Part shown: in pieces, positions 41,354-41,436 of the stretch | How positions within the stretch are numbered: the stretch's first letter is position 1 | Layout of the letters: each line of letters opens with the position of its first letter | Assembly: GCA_023137315.1 (NCBI GenBank) | Contig: JAGLPP010000136.1 | Coordinates: forward strand, 1 to 41,436 | Origin: Bacteriovoracaceae bacterium | GTDB taxonomy: Bacteria; Bdellovibrionota; Bacteriovoracia; Bacteriovoracales; Bacteriovoracaceae | Length of the DNA: 41,436 bases | Reading direction: 5' to 3' | Position numbers and translations under genes: made by a program | Notes under the pieces: generated by a model | Told to the model about the DNA's origin: nothing | The model's input: only the letters and a program-made list of their open reading frames with translations | The model's database searches: none

Positions 41354-41436
41354 TTAGTTTTTGGTATAAACCAATCCAAATTTATATCCATTAAGATCCG
41401 TAAAGTATGTGGCATACCAATGATCATCCTCTCCAT
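41354..41436 (-). CDS. C-terminal end of a VOC-family (glyoxalase/dioxygenase-like) protein (partial)
   Basis: The minus strand gives 26 codons from the window edge to TAA at 41354-41356: GEDDHWYATYFTDLNGYKFG followed by LVYTKN. The H-WYATYF-D-x-(D/N)-G-(N/Y)-K-x pattern is the usual last strand of vicinal-oxygen-chelate proteins, with the metal-binding region upstream outside the window. It starts beyond the window, so function and length are unknown. It faces the decayed ATPase gene. Confidence 0.55.
   Translation of the reverse strand, partial: GEDDHWYATYFTDLNGYKFGLVYTKN

Overview
The window is a compact stretch of about 40% GC chromosome from a flagellated, Gram-negative-type bacterium. 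Supporting signs are lipoprotein and Sec signal peptides, a periplasmic L,D-transpeptidase, a bactofilin, a flagellin with a sigma-28-like promoter, and GGDEF signalling. The mix of NifJ-type pyruvate:ferredoxin oxidoreductase, class III fructose-1,6-bisphosphatase, TrmFO and a large fatty-acid/acyl-CoA module in AT-rich DNA would suit the Bacteriovorax/Bdellovibrio side of the former Deltaproteobacteria. That placement is inference from gene content, not a phylogenetic result.

Layout. 1-5.6 kb: a truncated upstream gene end, a MerR-type regulator, a PhzF-like isomerase, an M18 aminopeptidase, an EF-hand secreted protein, and a secreted protein whose C-terminal half carries IucA/IucC-like motifs. 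5.6-11.5 kb: class III fructose-1,6-bisphosphatase and pyruvate:ferredoxin oxidoreductase, divergently transcribed from a region holding three GAATGTC direct repeats. 11.5-21.1 kb: acyl-CoA metabolism. A large acyl-CoA dehydrogenase is divergent from a six-gene operon of thiolase, FadJ/FadB-type multifunctional protein, EtfB, EtfA, an isovaleryl-CoA-dehydrogenase-like enzyme and an HMG-CoA-lyase-like protein lacking the usual catalytic Cys. 21.1-24.5 kb: a TPR regulator with two candidate winged-helix regions, a secreted protein and a DUF6868-type membrane protein.

24.5-28.1 kb: a tightly packed minus-strand run of L,D-transpeptidase, a membrane-anchored coiled-coil protein, bactofilin, a 48-residue protein, a 121-residue protein and a crotonase. 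28.3-31.8 kb: an acidic coiled-coil protein, a diguanylate cyclase and a metallophosphoesterase. 31.9-34.3 kb: two small secreted proteins, a lysine-tailed protein and a degenerate NAD-synthetase-like protein. 34.3-41.4 kb: TrmFO, a UDP-glucuronate-decarboxylase-like SDR, flagellin, a lipoprotein, a CoA-pyrophosphatase-type Nudix hydrolase, a eukaryote-type UGPase, a broken AAA ATPase gene and the end of a VOC-family gene.

How the parts fit. The acyl-CoA modules yield acetyl-CoA and reduced flavoprotein. PFOR links acetyl-CoA and pyruvate through ferredoxin or flavodoxin, and fructose-1,6-bisphosphatase would direct carbon to sugar phosphates. The UGPase and UXS-like enzymes could then turn these into nucleotide sugars for the envelope. 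The bactofilin/L,D-transpeptidase run and the c-di-GMP operon point to cell-shape and lifestyle control. No rRNA, tRNA, CRISPR array, insertion sequence or complete mobile element was seen. The only clear gene decay is at 40.9-41.3 kb.
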